From Massilia sp. TS11 (lineage in GTDB: Bacteria > Pseudomonadota > Gammaproteobacteria > Burkholderiales > Burkholderiaceae_D): a stretch of DNA of 64,000 nt. Below, piece by piece: positions 18,906-28,193 of the stretch (position 1 is its first letter; every line of letters begins with the position of its first letter). The stretch lies in the NCBI RefSeq assembly GCF_022012445.1, contig NZ_JAKLTS010000010.1:1-64000 (forward strand). Reading direction: 5' to 3'. Position numbers and translations under genes: made by a program. The notes beneath the pieces are model-generated. The model searched no databases. It saw only the letters and a program-made list of their open reading frames with translations, and had not been told where the DNA came from.

Positions 18906-19595
18906 TCAGGCGCCCAGCTTTTCCAGGCGGTAGCCGTAGCTGTAGACGGGCACCAGGCGGTAGCCGTTTTCGGGGCGCAGCTGCAGCTTGTTGCGCACGC
19001 GCGAGACATGGGTGTCCATCGTGCGCGAGGGCAGGGCGGTCTCGCGGATCCAGACCGATTCGTGGATGAAGGCGCGCGACAGCGGCCGCCCGATATTGCG
19101 GAAGAACAGCAGCGCCAGGTAGAACTCCTTGTGCGTGACGTCGACCGCCTGGCCGTGCATCAGCAGGCGCCCGGGCCGGGTTTCGAACACATACGGGCCG
19201 AATACCAGCTGCTCGGCTCCGCTCTGGCTCGGGTAGGCGCGCCGCAGCTGGGCCTGGACGCGCGCCGTCAGTTCGCCGCGGCGCAGCGGCTTGACCAGGT
19301 AGTCGTCGGCGCCGGCGGCCAGGGCCTGGACGATATCGTCCTCGCCCGCATTGGTGGTCAGGAACAGCACGGGGCCGTTGCCGCCCATTTTTTCCTTGGC
19401 GCGCTGGAGCACCTCGACCGGGTCGGTCTCCGCCCCCGGCCACTCCATGATCAGCAGCTCGAACGGGTCCTTGCGCATGGCGGCCAGCGCGTCCTTGCCA
19501 GTCTCGAAGCCATGGCAGCTATGGCCGGCCACGCTCAAGACCTGGCAGATGAGGTCGACCTGGCTGCGGTCACTGTCGAGAACGGCAATTCTCAT
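18906..19595 (-). CDS. Orphan OmpR-type response regulator with Glu at the phosphosite
   Basis: A 229-residue DNA-binding regulator. The receiver domain (about 1-115) has the acidic pocket (D7, D9), the Thr switch in FLTT and Lys in YLVKPL. However, the phospho-acceptor position is Glu51 (LLIMEWPG) rather than Asp. The winged-helix domain (about 125-229) ends with SRTMDTHVSRVRNKL and NGYRLVPVYSYGYRL. No histidine kinase is nearby. Glu may mimic the phosphorylated state or reflect phosphorylation-independent control. It has its own 134-bp upstream region. Confidence 0.88.
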   Translation of the reverse strand: MRIAVLDSDRSQVDLICQVLSVAGHSCHGFETGKDALAAMRKDPFELLIMEWPGAETDPVEVLQRAKEKMGGNGPVLFLTTNAGEDDIVQALAAGADDYLVKPLRRGELTARVQAQLRRAYPSQSGAEQLVFGPYVFETRPGRLLMHGQAVDVTHKEFYLALLFFRNIGRPLSRAFIHESVWIRETALPSRTMDTHVSRVRNKLQLRPENGYRLVPVYSYGYRLEKLGA

Positions 19596-19729
19596 GGGGA
19601 AGCTCGTTCTGAGGGGAAAATGGTTAGCTTGATATTACAGAGTTTTACAATCGACGGCTACAAAACCGACTGGCCATCACTGCGCTACACTGGCCACGGT
19701 GTTGCGAAAATGGTCAATGGAGGTGGGGT

Positions 19730-20230
19730 ATGGCCAAGCTGGCGGCGAGTGCCTGGACGGTATTGCCGGGTAGTAAGAAAGATATTGAACGACTGCGCGC
19801 CGACTGCCGCCGCCTGGTGCGCCGGCGTGCCGCCATCGCGGCCGGTCTGGGCGCTGTGCCGATTCCCGGGGTCGATGTGCTGTCCGATGTCAGCCTGTTC
19901 GCCCTGATGGTGGAAGACATCAACCAGGCCTTCGGTCTGACGCCCGGCCAGATCGACCGCCTGCATCCGCGCTACCGCACGCTGGCCTACGAGGCGGCGG
20001 CCGGGATCGGCGGCATGATGGTGGGCAAATTGGTGACGCGGGAAATGGTGCTGGCCCTGCTGCGCCGCACCGGCATGGCCGGGCTGGGCCGCTATGCCGG
20101 CAAATTCGTGCCCCTGGCCGGCCAGGTGGCGGCGGCGGCGATCGGCTTTGCAGTGTTCCGCAAGATGGGCTACCAGCATGTGGACGCCTGCGCCGCCGTG
20201 GCGCAGGACGTGCTCGACAAGACGACTTAG
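19730..20230 (+). CDS. DUF697-like membrane protein
   Basis: A 166-residue protein with Gly/Ala-rich hydrophobic segments (about 36-62, 89-102 and 121-142) separated by basic stretches. [24 protein letters not shown] is typical of the DUF697 family found alone or attached to small GTPases; I quote it only in part as [13 protein letters not shown]. Function is unknown. A strong ribosome site (GGAGG) precedes ATG 19730. Its stop overlaps that of minE by 4 bp, convergent. Confidence 0.7.
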   Translation: MAKLAASAWTVLPGSKKDIERLRADCRRLVRRRAAIAAGLGAVPIPGVDVLSDVSLFALMVEDINQAFGLTPGQIDRLHPRYRTLAYEAAAGIGGMMVGKLVTREMVLALLRRTGMAGLGRYAGKFVPLAGQVAAAAIGFAVFRKMGYQHVDACAAVAQDVLDKTT

Positions 20231-20478
20231 GCGTCCGGCAGCACCACGTTCACGTCGAGCACTTCCAGGTTGCCCTGGCGGTCGAGCGAGATCTTGATGT
20301 CGTCCGGGTTGACCTTGGTGTACTTCGAGATGACTTCGATCAGCTCGCGGTGCAGGGCCGGCAGGAAGTCCGGGCCGCTGCGGTGATGGCGCTCACGCGC
20401 GATGATGATCTGCAAGCGCTCCTTGGCCGCGCTCGCGCTCTTCTCTTTTTTGGGAAACAGGAAAGACAGCAGGGCCAT
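20227..20478 (-). CDS. minE: Cell division topological factor MinE
   Basis: An 83-residue protein that stimulates MinD ATPase and drives pole-to-pole Min oscillation. The N-terminal amphipathic stretch [14 protein letters not shown], the anti-MinCD segment [12 protein letters not shown] and the topological-specificity domain ([13 protein letters not shown]) are all visible. ATG 20478 gives the family start and lies 1 bp after the minD stop, so the two are coupled. Convergent with the DUF697-like gene. Confidence 0.97.
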   Translation of the reverse strand: MALLSFLFPKKEKSASAAKERLQIIIARERHHRSGPDFLPALHRELIEVISKYTKVNPDDIKISLDRQGNLEVLDVNVVLPDA

Positions 20479-20479
20479 T

Positions 20480-21295
20480 TCACTTCCCTCCGAACAAACG
20501 TTGCAGCAGGCCCGGCTTTTCGTAAGTCGTGAACCGCAGCGGAACATCTTCACCCAGGAAGCGGGCGACCACGTCCTGGTAGGCCTGGGCCACGTCGGTT
20601 TCCTTGAAGTGGATCGCCGGATTGCCCTGGTTGGAGGCGTGCAGCACCTGTTCCGATTCCGGAATGATGCCGATCAGGGGAATGCGCAGGATGTCCTGCA
20701 CGTCCTGGTGGGACAGCATTTCGCCGGCCTCGACCCGCTTCGGCGAATAGCGCGTGATCAGCAGATGCTCCCTGACCGGCTCGCCGCCGGACAGGGCGCG
20801 GCGCGATTTGGCCTGGATGATGCCGAGGATGCGGTCCGAGTCGCGCACCGAGGACACTTCCGGGTTGGTCACGATCACGGCTTCGTCGGCGAAGGTCAGG
20901 GCCATCAGGGCCCCGTGCTCGATACCGGCCGGCGAGTCGCAGACGACGAAGTCGAAATTCATGTTGACCAGCTCGTGCAGCACGCGCTCGACCCCTTCTT
21001 CGCTCAGGGCGTCCTTGTCGCGCGTTTGCGAGGCCGGCAGGATGAACAGGTTGTCGCAGTGCTTGTCCTTGATCAGGGCCTGGTGCAGCGTGGCCTCGCC
21101 ATTGATGACATTGATCAGGTCGTAGACGACGCGGCGCTCGCAACCCATGATCAGGTCGAGGTTACGCAGGCCGACGTCGAAGTCGATCACGGCCGTCTTG
21201 AAGCCGCGCAGGGCCAGGCCGGTGGAGAAGCTCGCGCTCGAGGTGGTCTTGCCGACGCCGCCCTTGCCGGACGTTACAACAATGATTCGTGTCAC
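20480..21295 (-). CDS. minD: Septum-site determining ATPase MinD
   Basis: A 271-residue ParA-type ATPase that recruits MinC to the membrane. The deviant Walker A is GKGGVGKTT (10-18). The C-terminal amphipathic membrane-targeting helix is visible in the last residues ([14 protein letters not shown]). It is the middle gene of minC-minD-minE, 25 bp after minC and 1 bp before minE. Confidence 0.98.
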   Translation of the reverse strand: MTRIIVVTSGKGGVGKTTSSASFSTGLALRGFKTAVIDFDVGLRNLDLIMGCERRVVYDLINVINGEATLHQALIKDKHCDNLFILPASQTRDKDALSEEGVERVLHELVNMNFDFVVCDSPAGIEHGALMALTFADEAVIVTNPEVSSVRDSDRILGIIQAKSRRALSGGEPVREHLLITRYSPKRVEAGEMLSHQDVQDILRIPLIGIIPESEQVLHASNQGNPAIHFKETDVAQAYQDVVARFLGEDVPLRFTTYEKPGLLQRLFGGK

Positions 21296-21320
21296 AAGGA
21301 GATCCTTTTCTTAAACAGGT

Positions 21321-22085
21321 TTATGTGCGGGCTACCGGCTGCATCTCGATGCGCTCACCGGCAAGACGGACCTGGACCGGCTGACGCGCCAGGTCCTTGG
21401 GGAAACCTTCTTCAAAGGTACGATACACGCCGGCGATCGAGACCAGTTCCGGCTCCATAGCCAGGGCGAAGATGCGCGCCTCGGCGTTGCCGGCCGCGCC
21501 CGCCAGTGCGCGCCCGAACAGAGGCGCGTAGACGTGGATCGAGCCGTCGGCGATGACTTCGGCGCCATTGTTGACGGCGGCCGTGATGACCAGGTCGGCG
21601 CCGCGCGCATAAATACGCTGACCGGCGCGCACCGGCTGGTCGACATACACGGTGCTGGCGCTGGCCGGGGCCGGGGCCGGCGCGGGGCTCGGGGCCGGAC
21701 GCGCGGCCGGAGCGGGCGCCGGCGCCGGCGCCGCAGCGGCACTCACGGCCGTGGCCGGCGCCGGTGCGTCCGGCGTGTGCTTGGCGCTGTCGTCGAGCGT
21801 CAGGCCGAGCGCGCGGATCGCGCCTTCCATGGCGGCGGTGGCGCCGCGCACGGCGACCGCGTTCAGGTTGTATTGCTTGAGCAGGGCGACCAGGGCGGGA
21901 AAGTCGATGGCCTGGTCCTGGATATTCGACACGTCGATGACGGCGAATTCGTCCTCGAAGAAGTCGGCCACGCCGCCCGTCATGCGGCGCAGGGCCGCTT
22001 CCACGTCGGCAGCTTGCGCCGAATGCAAGATAGTTGAAATTGCAACAACTGTAGAGATCTTGATTTCGACGGGATGCTTGGACAT
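21321..22085 (-). CDS. minC: Septum-site determining protein MinC
   Basis: A 254-residue inhibitor of FtsZ assembly. The N-terminal domain (about 1-105) is the FtsZ-inhibitory part. The C-terminal domain (about 150-254), containing GQRIYARGADLVITAAVNNG and GSIHVYAPLFGRALAG, binds MinD. Between them is a long low-complexity Ala/Pro linker (roughly residues 107-147, PAPAPAPAARPAPSPAPAP), longer than in E. coli MinC (231 aa). It is first in the min operon. Confidence 0.95.
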   Translation of the reverse strand: MSKHPVEIKISTVVAISTILHSAQAADVEAALRRMTGGVADFFEDEFAVIDVSNIQDQAIDFPALVALLKQYNLNAVAVRGATAAMEGAIRALGLTLDDSAKHTPDAPAPATAVSAAAAPAPAPAPAARPAPSPAPAPAPASASTVYVDQPVRAGQRIYARGADLVITAAVNNGAEVIADGSIHVYAPLFGRALAGAAGNAEARIFALAMEPELVSIAGVYRTFEEGFPKDLARQPVQVRLAGERIEMQPVART

Positions 22086-22244
22086 AGAACTGAGGGTAAA
22101 TGGGCCACAACGTCGCCCAAAACGGGGCGCCGGCGCTGCATTCTACTTTGAAAACGGCGGGCTGGGGAGAGTCGTCGAGTTCGTCGGGCAGGGGAGTTTC
22201 GTGATATAAAGCGACCCACTCAGGCAATTTTGTAGGCTTCTTGG

Positions 22245-23519
22245 ATGAAACGTGGTTTCTATACAATTATGGCGGCGCAGTTTTGTTCCTCGCTTGCCGA
22301 CAATGCCCTGTTCATCGCCTGTATTGCCATCCTGACGACGATGCACGCGCCGGCCTGGATGGCGCCCTTCCTGAAGTGGTCGTTCTCCCTGTTTTACGTC
22401 TTGCTGGCGGCCTTCGTCGGCGCCTTCGCCGATGCCTATCCCAAAGGCAAGGTGATGTTCGCGACCAATATCATCAAGATTTTCGGCTGCTCGCTGATCT
22501 TCCTCGACGTGCATCCGGCGATTGCCTACGGCATCGTCGGCATGGGCGCGGCCGCCTATTCGCCGGCCAAGTACGGCATCCTGACCGAGCTGCTGCCGCC
22601 CGAACAGCTGGTGGCCGCGAATGGCTGGATCGAAGGCCTGACGATTGCCTCGATCGTGCTCGGGGTGGTGCTCGGCGGCCAGCTGGTCGGCAATCCGGCC
22701 TGGTACAACTATCTGCTCAGTTTCGACATGCCCGGCATCGACACCGGCATCGACACCCCGGCCGCGGCGGCCCTGGCCGTGATCACCGGTATTTACCTGC
22801 TGGCCGCGCTGTTCAATCTGCGCATTCCGGCCACTGGCGCCGTGTATGCAAAGCAGTACCACACGCCGGGCAAGCTGATCGAAGATTTCGCCCATTGCTG
22901 CAGCACCCTTTGGCGTGACAAGCTCGGCCAGATTTCGCTGGCCGTCACCACCCTGTTCTGGGGCTGCGGGATGGCGCTGCAATACATCGTGCTGCGCTGG
23001 GGCCAGGAGCAGCTCGGCCTGACGCTGGCCAAGGCCACCGTGTTGCAGGGCGTGTTCTCGATCGGCCTGGCGGTGGGCGCGGTGACGGCGGCCAAGTTCG
23101 TCAGCCTGCGCCGGTCGCTGTCCGTGGTCTGGGTCGGGATTGCGATGGGCCTGATCGTGATGGTCATGACCCTGGTGCACCAGATCTGGCTCGCCTATCC
23201 GCTGCTGATCCTGATTGGGGCCCTGGCCGGTTATTTCGTCGTGCCCATGAATGCCCTGCTGCAGCACCGCGGCCACGTGCTGATGAGCGCCGGCCACTCG
23301 ATCGCCGTGCAGAACTTCAACGAGAACCTGTCAGTACTGACGGTGCTGGCCTTCTACGCGCTGCTGCTGCGTCTCGAAGTCGGCCTCGGCATCACGATCT
23401 GCCTGTTCGGCGGTCTGGTGGCCCTGGTCATGTACCTGGTGATCCGCCGCCACCAGGCCAACCAGCGCGAATTCGACAACGAAGCGCTGATCGGCATCGA
23501 CCCCAAGGCCCCCCACTAA
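22245..23519 (+). CDS. lplT: Lysophospholipid transporter LplT
   Basis: A 424-residue major-facilitator permease of the inner membrane that flips lysophospholipids inward for reacylation. About 12 hydrophobic segments are visible. The N-terminus (FYTIMAAQFCSSLADNALF) and the AYSPAKYGILTELLPP motif are typical of LplT. The acyltransferase partner Aas is not in the window. An 82-bp perfect hairpin repeat lies 7 bp after the stop and may terminate it. Confidence 0.93.
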   Translation: MKRGFYTIMAAQFCSSLADNALFIACIAILTTMHAPAWMAPFLKWSFSLFYVLLAAFVGAFADAYPKGKVMFATNIIKIFGCSLIFLDVHPAIAYGIVGMGAAAYSPAKYGILTELLPPEQLVAANGWIEGLTIASIVLGVVLGGQLVGNPAWYNYLLSFDMPGIDTGIDTPAAAALAVITGIYLLAALFNLRIPATGAVYAKQYHTPGKLIEDFAHCCSTLWRDKLGQISLAVTTLFWGCGMALQYIVLRWGQEQLGLTLAKATVLQGVFSIGLAVGAVTAAKFVSLRRSLSVVWVGIAMGLIVMVMTLVHQIWLAYPLLILIGALAGYFVVPMNALLQHRGHVLMSAGHSIAVQNFNENLSVLTVLAFYALLLRLEVGLGITICLFGGLVALVMYLVIRRHQANQREFDNEALIGIDPKAPH

Positions 23520-23526
23520 GCCAGAG

Positions 23527-23608
23527 TTTCCCCCCAAACAAATCGGGGTCAGACCCCATTTATCCGCACGGATAAATGGGGTCTGACCCCGATTTGTTTG
23601 GGGGGAAA
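23527..23608. repeat. Palindromic GGGGTCAGACCCC repeat, copy 1 (paired)
   Basis: A perfect inverted repeat with 40-bp arms and a 2-base loop (CA, 23567-23568). Each arm contains the unit TCGGGGTCAGACCCCAT, itself nearly palindromic. Related copies lie at 34995, 42804 and 57353. The RNA would fold into a very stable hairpin on either strand, so it can serve as a terminator between lplT and the LysR gene. Confidence 0.85.
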
Positions 23609-23671
23609 GGTTTGGGGCTGTCATCGGGATTTCATCTTGCCGCTGCAGAATCGGGGGCTCGTTCATCGTGA

Positions 23672-24541
23672 ATGGCTCTCATGTTGGAAATCCGTCACCT
23701 GCGCACCCTGCGTGCGCTGCGCTCGGCTGGCAGCCTGGTGCGCGCCGCCGAAATGCTGCACCTGACCCAGTCGGCCCTCTCGCACCAGGTCAAATTGCTG
23801 GAGGACCGCTTCGGCGCGCCTCTGTTTGAACGCAAGTCCCTGCCGGTGGTGTTCACCGCCGCCGGCAGCCGTCTGCTGGCCCTGGCCGATCAGGTCCTGC
23901 CCAGCGTGGAACAGGCCGAACGCGATGTGGCGCGCATGCGCGCGGCGGAACCGGCCGCCCTGCGCCTGGCGCTCGACTGCCCGGCCTGCTTTGAGTGGCT
24001 GCTGCCGGTGCTCGCCCAGTTCCGCCTGCGCTGGCCCGATGTGGCGATCGACGTGGTGGAGGAGGGCGCGGCCGATCTGGTGCTCGGTGGCGCACCCGAC
24101 TGGGCCCTGTTTCGCCAGGAATGGGTGCTGCTGCTGCCGGCCCGCCATCCCTTGGGCAGCCTGCGCCGGCTGGCGGCGCGCGATCTGCGCGGCCAAACCC
24201 TGCTGCGCCTGCAGCACCAGCGCGGCGCCGATCCGCTCGTCGACATGCTGCTGGCGCCGGCCGGCATCGACCTCGCCCAGGTTGACTGCCCGAGCGTCGG
24301 CGCCCTGGCCCATGCGGTCGCCTGCGGGCGCGGCATCGCCGTGCTGCCGCGCTGGGCCGTGCAGCCCTATCTGCTCGACGGCCTGCTGCAGGCGCGTCCG
24401 CTCGGCGAGCCGGGCGCCTGGCCGGAGTTCGGCCTGCGCGCCACCAGCGCCGTGCTGGGCCTGGCCTGTGTGGCCGATCTGGCCGGCCTGCTGCGCGCCC
24501 ACGCGGCCGAGCATTTGCGGGGTGTCCGCCTCGCCATCTGA
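23672..24541 (+). CDS. metR: LysR-family regulator, MetR-like
   Basis: A 289-residue regulator. The N-terminal helix-turn-helix (LRTLRALRSAGSLVRAAEML then LTQSALSHQVKLLED) and the effector domain start (LRLALDCPACFEWLLPVL) both track MetR of enteric bacteria, which senses homocysteine and activates met genes. No metE or metF is adjacent, so the target is unknown and the symbol is an inference. The start could be ATG 23672 or ATG 23681. Its stop lies 5 bp before the FNR-type box of phaA. Confidence 0.72.
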   Translation: MALMLEIRHLRTLRALRSAGSLVRAAEMLHLTQSALSHQVKLLEDRFGAPLFERKSLPVVFTAAGSRLLALADQVLPSVEQAERDVARMRAAEPAALRLALDCPACFEWLLPVLAQFRLRWPDVAIDVVEEGAADLVLGGAPDWALFRQEWVLLLPARHPLGSLRRLAARDLRGQTLLRLQHQRGADPLVDMLLAPAGIDLAQVDCPSVGALAHAVACGRGIAVLPRWAVQPYLLDGLLQARPLGEPGAWPEFGLRATSAVLGLACVADLAGLLRAHAAEHLRGVRLAI

Positions 24542-24546
24542 TGTCA

Positions 24547-24560
24547 TTGATGCAGATCAA
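24547..24560. promoter_or_regulatory. FNR/ANR box upstream of phaA
   Basis: TTGAT-GCAG-ATCAA is a perfect match to the FNR/ANR/CRP-family anaerobic box TTGAT-N4-ATCAA. Its centre is 24553.5. A -10-like GAGAAT at 24582-24587 would give a start near 24594, about 41 bp from the centre, the class II activator position. The gene start is at 24718, leaving a leader of about 120 nt. Confidence 0.6.
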
Positions 24561-24717
24561 AACACTCCGATTAGTTGGCCGGAGAATGCTTGTCTTTTGC
24601 AGGAAGTCGGCCCCTGTTGCTTTGCTGTGCTTGCCGGATACGTCAAGTCGCCAGCACGGAAACAACTGGTTAGAATGAAAGTTCGTCATCAACATACGTG
24701 AACCGAGGAGCGTAAGC

Positions 24718-25896
24718 ATGGAAGAGGTGGTGATCGTCGCGGCGGGCCGTACCGCAGTGGGCAAATTCGGGGGCAGCCTCGCGAAAGTGCCGGCAGCGGA
24801 ACTGGGCGCCACCGTGATCAAGGGCCTGTTGGCCAAAACGGGCATCGACCCGGCCAGCATCAATGAAGTCATCCTCGGGCAGGTGCTGACGGCTGGCTGC
24901 GGCCAGAATCCGGCGCGTCAGGCCGTCATCAAGGCCGGTCTGCCGGATATGGTGCCGGCCTTCGTCGTCAGCAAAGTCTGCGGTTCCGGCCTGAAGGCCA
25001 CCCACCTGGCGGCCCAGGCCATCCAGTGCGGCGACGCTTCGATCATCATTGCCGGCGGCCAGGAAAACATGAGCGCCTCGCCGCACGTGCTGCCGAATTC
25101 GCGCGATGGCTTCCGCATGGGCGACGCCAAGCTGGTCGACACCATGATCGTCGACGGCCTGTGGGACGTGTACAACCAGTACCACATGGGCATCACGGCC
25201 GAGAACGTCGCGAAGAAATTCGACGTCACGCGCGAAGAGCAGGACCAGTTCGCTCTGGCCTCGCAGGCCAAGGCCGAAGCGGCCCAGAAGGCCGGCAAGT
25301 TCAAGGACGAAATCATTCCTGTGGAGATCGCGTCGAAGAAGGGCAACGTGGTGGTCGACACCGACGAATACCCGAAGCACGGCAGCACCTACGAATCGCT
25401 GGCCGGCCTGCGCCCCGCCTTCAGCAAGGACGGCACGGTCACGGCCGGCAACGCCTCGGGTATCAATGACGGGGCCGCCGCGGTGATCATGATGTCCGCC
25501 TCCAAGGCGCGCGAGCTGGGTCTGACCCCGCTGGCCAAGGTCAAGGCCTATGCCTCGTCCGGCCTGGAGCCCTCGATCATGGGCATGGGCCCGGTCTCGG
25601 CCTCGCGCGCCTGCCTCAAAAAGGCGGGCTGGACGCCGGCCGATCTGGACCTGATGGAGATTAACGAAGCCTTCGCCGCCCAAGCCATCGCGGTGAACAA
25701 GGAAATGGGCTGGGACACCAGCAAGATCAACGTCAACGGCGGCGCCATCGCCCTCGGCCACCCGATCGGGGCCTCGGGCGCGCGCGTGCTGGTGACGCTG
25801 CTGCACGAAATGATCCGGCGCGACGCCAAGAAGGGGCTGGCCAGCCTCTGCATCGGCGGCGGCATGGGCGTGGCCCTGGCCGTGGAACGCGCGTAA
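24718..25896 (+). CDS. phaA: Acetyl-CoA acetyltransferase (beta-ketothiolase)
   Basis: A 392-residue biosynthetic thiolase condensing two acetyl-CoA to acetoacetyl-CoA. The acyl-accepting Cys is in [10 protein letters not shown] (about 88), the His in [16 protein letters not shown], and the second catalytic Cys in LCIGGGMG near the end. A ribosome site GAGGAG precedes ATG 24718. phaB follows after 63 bp on the same strand, indicating the polyhydroxybutyrate precursor pathway; no phaC synthase is in the window. Confidence 0.95.
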   Translation: MEEVVIVAAGRTAVGKFGGSLAKVPAAELGATVIKGLLAKTGIDPASINEVILGQVLTAGCGQNPARQAVIKAGLPDMVPAFVVSKVCGSGLKATHLAAQAIQCGDASIIIAGGQENMSASPHVLPNSRDGFRMGDAKLVDTMIVDGLWDVYNQYHMGITAENVAKKFDVTREEQDQFALASQAKAEAAQKAGKFKDEIIPVEIASKKGNVVVDTDEYPKHGSTYESLAGLRPAFSKDGTVTAGNASGINDGAAAVIMMSASKARELGLTPLAKVKAYASSGLEPSIMGMGPVSASRACLKKAGWTPADLDLMEINEAFAAQAIAVNKEMGWDTSKINVNGGAIALGHPIGASGARVLVTLLHEMIRRDAKKGLASLCIGGGMGVALAVERA

Positions 25897-25959
25897 TCCG
25901 CATCCTGTGAGCGCCCGGCCATACGGGCCGGGTTTGGACAATAAAAGAGGAGATAAGAC

Positions 25960-26700
25960 ATGGCACGAGTAGCATTGGTAACCGGCGGTATGGGTGGTCT
26001 GGGCGAAGCAATCTGCATCAAGATGGCCGCCCTCGGTTACAAGGTCGTCACCACCTATTCGCCCGGCAACACCAAGGCCAAGGATTGGCTGGCGCAAATG
26101 AAAGAGCAGGGCTATGACTTCCACGCCTACCCCTGCGACGTGGCCGATTACGCCTCGGCCCAGGCCTGCGTGGCCGAGATCGAAAAGGACATCGGCCCCG
26201 TCGATGTGCTGGTCAACAACGCCGGCATCACGCGCGACATGACCTTCAAGAAAATGGACAAGCCGAACTGGGACGCCGTCATCGGCACCAACCTCGACTC
26301 GGTCTTCAACATGACCAAGCCGGTCTGCGATGGCATGGTTGAGCGCGGCTGGGGCCGCATCATCAATATCTCCTCGGTCAATGGCCAGAAGGGCGCTTTC
26401 GGCCAGACCAACTACTCGGCCGCCAAGGCCGGCATGCACGGCTTCACCAAGGCGCTGGCGCTGGAAGTGGCGCGCAAGGGCGTGACCGTGAACACCATCT
26501 CGCCCGGCTATATCGGCACCAAGATGGTGATGGCGATTCCGGCCGAAGTGCTGGAGACCAAGATCGTGCCGCAGATCCCGATGGCGCGCCTGGGCAAGCC
26601 GGAAGAAGTGGCCGGCCTGGTCGCCTACCTGGCCTCGGACGAGGCGGCCTTCGTGACGGGCGCCAACATCGCCATCAACGGCGGCCAGCACATGTACTGA
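25960..26700 (+). CDS. phaB: Acetoacetyl-CoA reductase
   Basis: A 246-residue NADPH-dependent short-chain dehydrogenase making (R)-3-hydroxybutyryl-CoA, the PHB monomer donor. The cofactor motif is TGGMGGLGEA (8-17), then NNAGI, the catalytic Ser in INISSVNGQKG and the YSAAK motif. Length and the QHMY C-terminus match PhaB. A strong ribosome site (AGAGGAG) lies before ATG 25960. It probably forms an operon with phaA. Confidence 0.95.
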   Translation: MARVALVTGGMGGLGEAICIKMAALGYKVVTTYSPGNTKAKDWLAQMKEQGYDFHAYPCDVADYASAQACVAEIEKDIGPVDVLVNNAGITRDMTFKKMDKPNWDAVIGTNLDSVFNMTKPVCDGMVERGWGRIINISSVNGQKGAFGQTNYSAAKAGMHGFTKALALEVARKGVTVNTISPGYIGTKMVMAIPAEVLETKIVPQIPMARLGKPEEVAGLVAYLASDEAAFVTGANIAINGGQHMY

Positions 26701-26781
26701 TGAATGGGGGGGCGGCGTCCTGCCGCTCCCTGGCGCGGGCGGATTCGTTACAATGTGCCATTCCATCCCGCCGCCGCCGCC

Positions 26782-27738
26782 ATGACTGCCAGTGCCACCC
26801 CCCTGTTCCCGCCGATCCAGCCGCTGCGCCATGGCATGCTCGAGGTCGACGAACTGCACACCATCTACTGGGAAGAAGTCGGCAATCCCCAGGGCCAGCC
26901 CGTGCTGTTTCTGCACGGCGGCCCGGGCGCCGGCCTGTCGCCCCAGCACCGGCGCTTCTTCGATCCCGAGCACTACCGCGTGATCCTGTTCGACCAGCGC
27001 GGCGCCGGCCAATCGACGCCGACCGGCGAGTGGCGCAACAACACCACCCAGCTGCTGATTGCCGACATCGAACGCCTGCGCGAGCTGATGGGCATCCGCC
27101 AGTGGCTGGTGTTCGGCGGCTCGTGGGGCTCGACCCTGGCCCTGGCCTATGGCGAAGCGCATCCCGAGCGCTGCCTCGGTTTCATCCTGCGCGGCATCTT
27201 CTTGTGCACGCAGGCTGAAATCGACTGGTTCCTGCACGGGGTCGAATGGTTCTATCCGGAGCTGTACGACGAGTTCGTGGCGCCGATTCCGGCCGCCGAG
27301 CGCGCCGATCTGCTGCAGGCCTATGCGCGCCGCCTGTTCAGCGACGATCCGCGCCAGTACTGGCCGGCCGCGCGCGCCTGGTCGCGCTTCGAGGGGCGGC
27401 GCGTGTTCCTGATGCCGCAGCCGGAAGACCCGCCCAATGATGTGCTGGACCTGGGCGTCGGCCGGCTCGAATGCCATTACATGGCCCATCTGGGTTTTTT
27501 TGCCGAGGACGAATTGCGCCGCAATGTCGGCCGCATCGCCCATCTGCCCTGCGTGATCGTGCAGGGCCGCTATGATGTGATCTGCCCGCCCGTTTCGGCC
27601 TACCGCCTGCACCAGGCCTGGCCCGGCTCGCACCTGCGCATGGTGGCCGATGCCGGCCACGGCGCCATGGACCCGGGCATCACGGCCGCCCTCGTGGCCG
27701 CCACCGAAGCATTCAAGCTGCACCAGCGTTTCGACTGA
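26782..27738 (+). CDS. pip: Proline iminopeptidase
   Basis: A 318-residue alpha/beta-hydrolase of peptidase family S33 that removes N-terminal Pro. The oxyanion HGGPGAG, FDQRGAGQS, nucleophile elbow GGSWGS, Asp in GRYDVICP and His in DAGHGA are all present. I start at ATG 26782 (TASATPLFPPIQPLRHGML), the family start; the frame extends upstream to 26704 without supporting homology. DUF2721 gene follows after 1 bp. Confidence 0.93.
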   Translation: MTASATPLFPPIQPLRHGMLEVDELHTIYWEEVGNPQGQPVLFLHGGPGAGLSPQHRRFFDPEHYRVILFDQRGAGQSTPTGEWRNNTTQLLIADIERLRELMGIRQWLVFGGSWGSTLALAYGEAHPERCLGFILRGIFLCTQAEIDWFLHGVEWFYPELYDEFVAPIPAAERADLLQAYARRLFSDDPRQYWPAARAWSRFEGRRVFLMPQPEDPPNDVLDLGVGRLECHYMAHLGFFAEDELRRNVGRIAHLPCVIVQGRYDVICPPVSAYRLHQAWPGSHLRMVADAGHGAMDPGITAALVAATEAFKLHQRFD

Positions 27739-27739
27739 C

Positions 27740-28186
27740 ATGAACATCCAGATCAGCGACATCGGACACATCATCCAGCTGTCCATCGCCCCGGTTTTCC
27801 TGCTGACCGGCGTCGGCACCAATCTGATGGTGCTGACCAACCGGCTGGCGCGCATCATCGACCGCACGCGCGTGCTCGAAGACAAGCTCGACCTCGGCTA
27901 CAACGAAGACCACATGGAGGAGCTCGACGTGCTGTTCCAGCGCATGGGCCTGATCAACACGGCGATCACGCTGTCCGCCATCTGCGGCCTGCTGGTCTGC
28001 TGTGTGATCGCCATGCTGTTCCTGGCCGATACCACCGATCTGCCGCTCGACAAATACGTGGCCGCCGCCTTCGTGCTGGCCATGATCGCCCTGACCACGG
28101 CCCTGCTGGTCTTCCTGCGCGAGATCTTCATCGCCTCGCGCAGCCTGCAGTCGCGCCGCCACACGCGCCCGCCCGTTCAACAGTGA
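27740..28186 (+). CDS. DUF2721 membrane protein
   Basis: A 148-residue inner-membrane protein with three hydrophobic segments (about 12-32, 70-95 and 102-124). The N-terminal IQLSIAPVFLLTGVGTNLMV and NRLARIIDRTR are characteristic of DUF2721. Function unknown. It starts 1 bp after the pip stop and is followed 7 bp later by the next gene, so the three are probably co-transcribed. Confidence 0.82.
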   Translation: MNIQISDIGHIIQLSIAPVFLLTGVGTNLMVLTNRLARIIDRTRVLEDKLDLGYNEDHMEELDVLFQRMGLINTAITLSAICGLLVCCVIAMLFLADTTDLPLDKYVAAAFVLAMIALTTALLVFLREIFIASRSLQSRRHTRPPVQQ

Positions 28187-28193
28187 GTTTCCC

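Noticed and set aside
23617-23640. Possible Pho box before the MetR-like gene (CTGTCAT-CGGG-ATTTCAT)
   Set aside because: The second heptamer matches at only 5 of 7 positions and no phosphate gene is near; a chance match is likely.
24670-27885. A 1071-codon open frame on the minus strand opposite phaA-phaB-pip
   Set aside because: Antisense shadow; the + strand has three enzymes with complete active-site motifs and ribosome sites.
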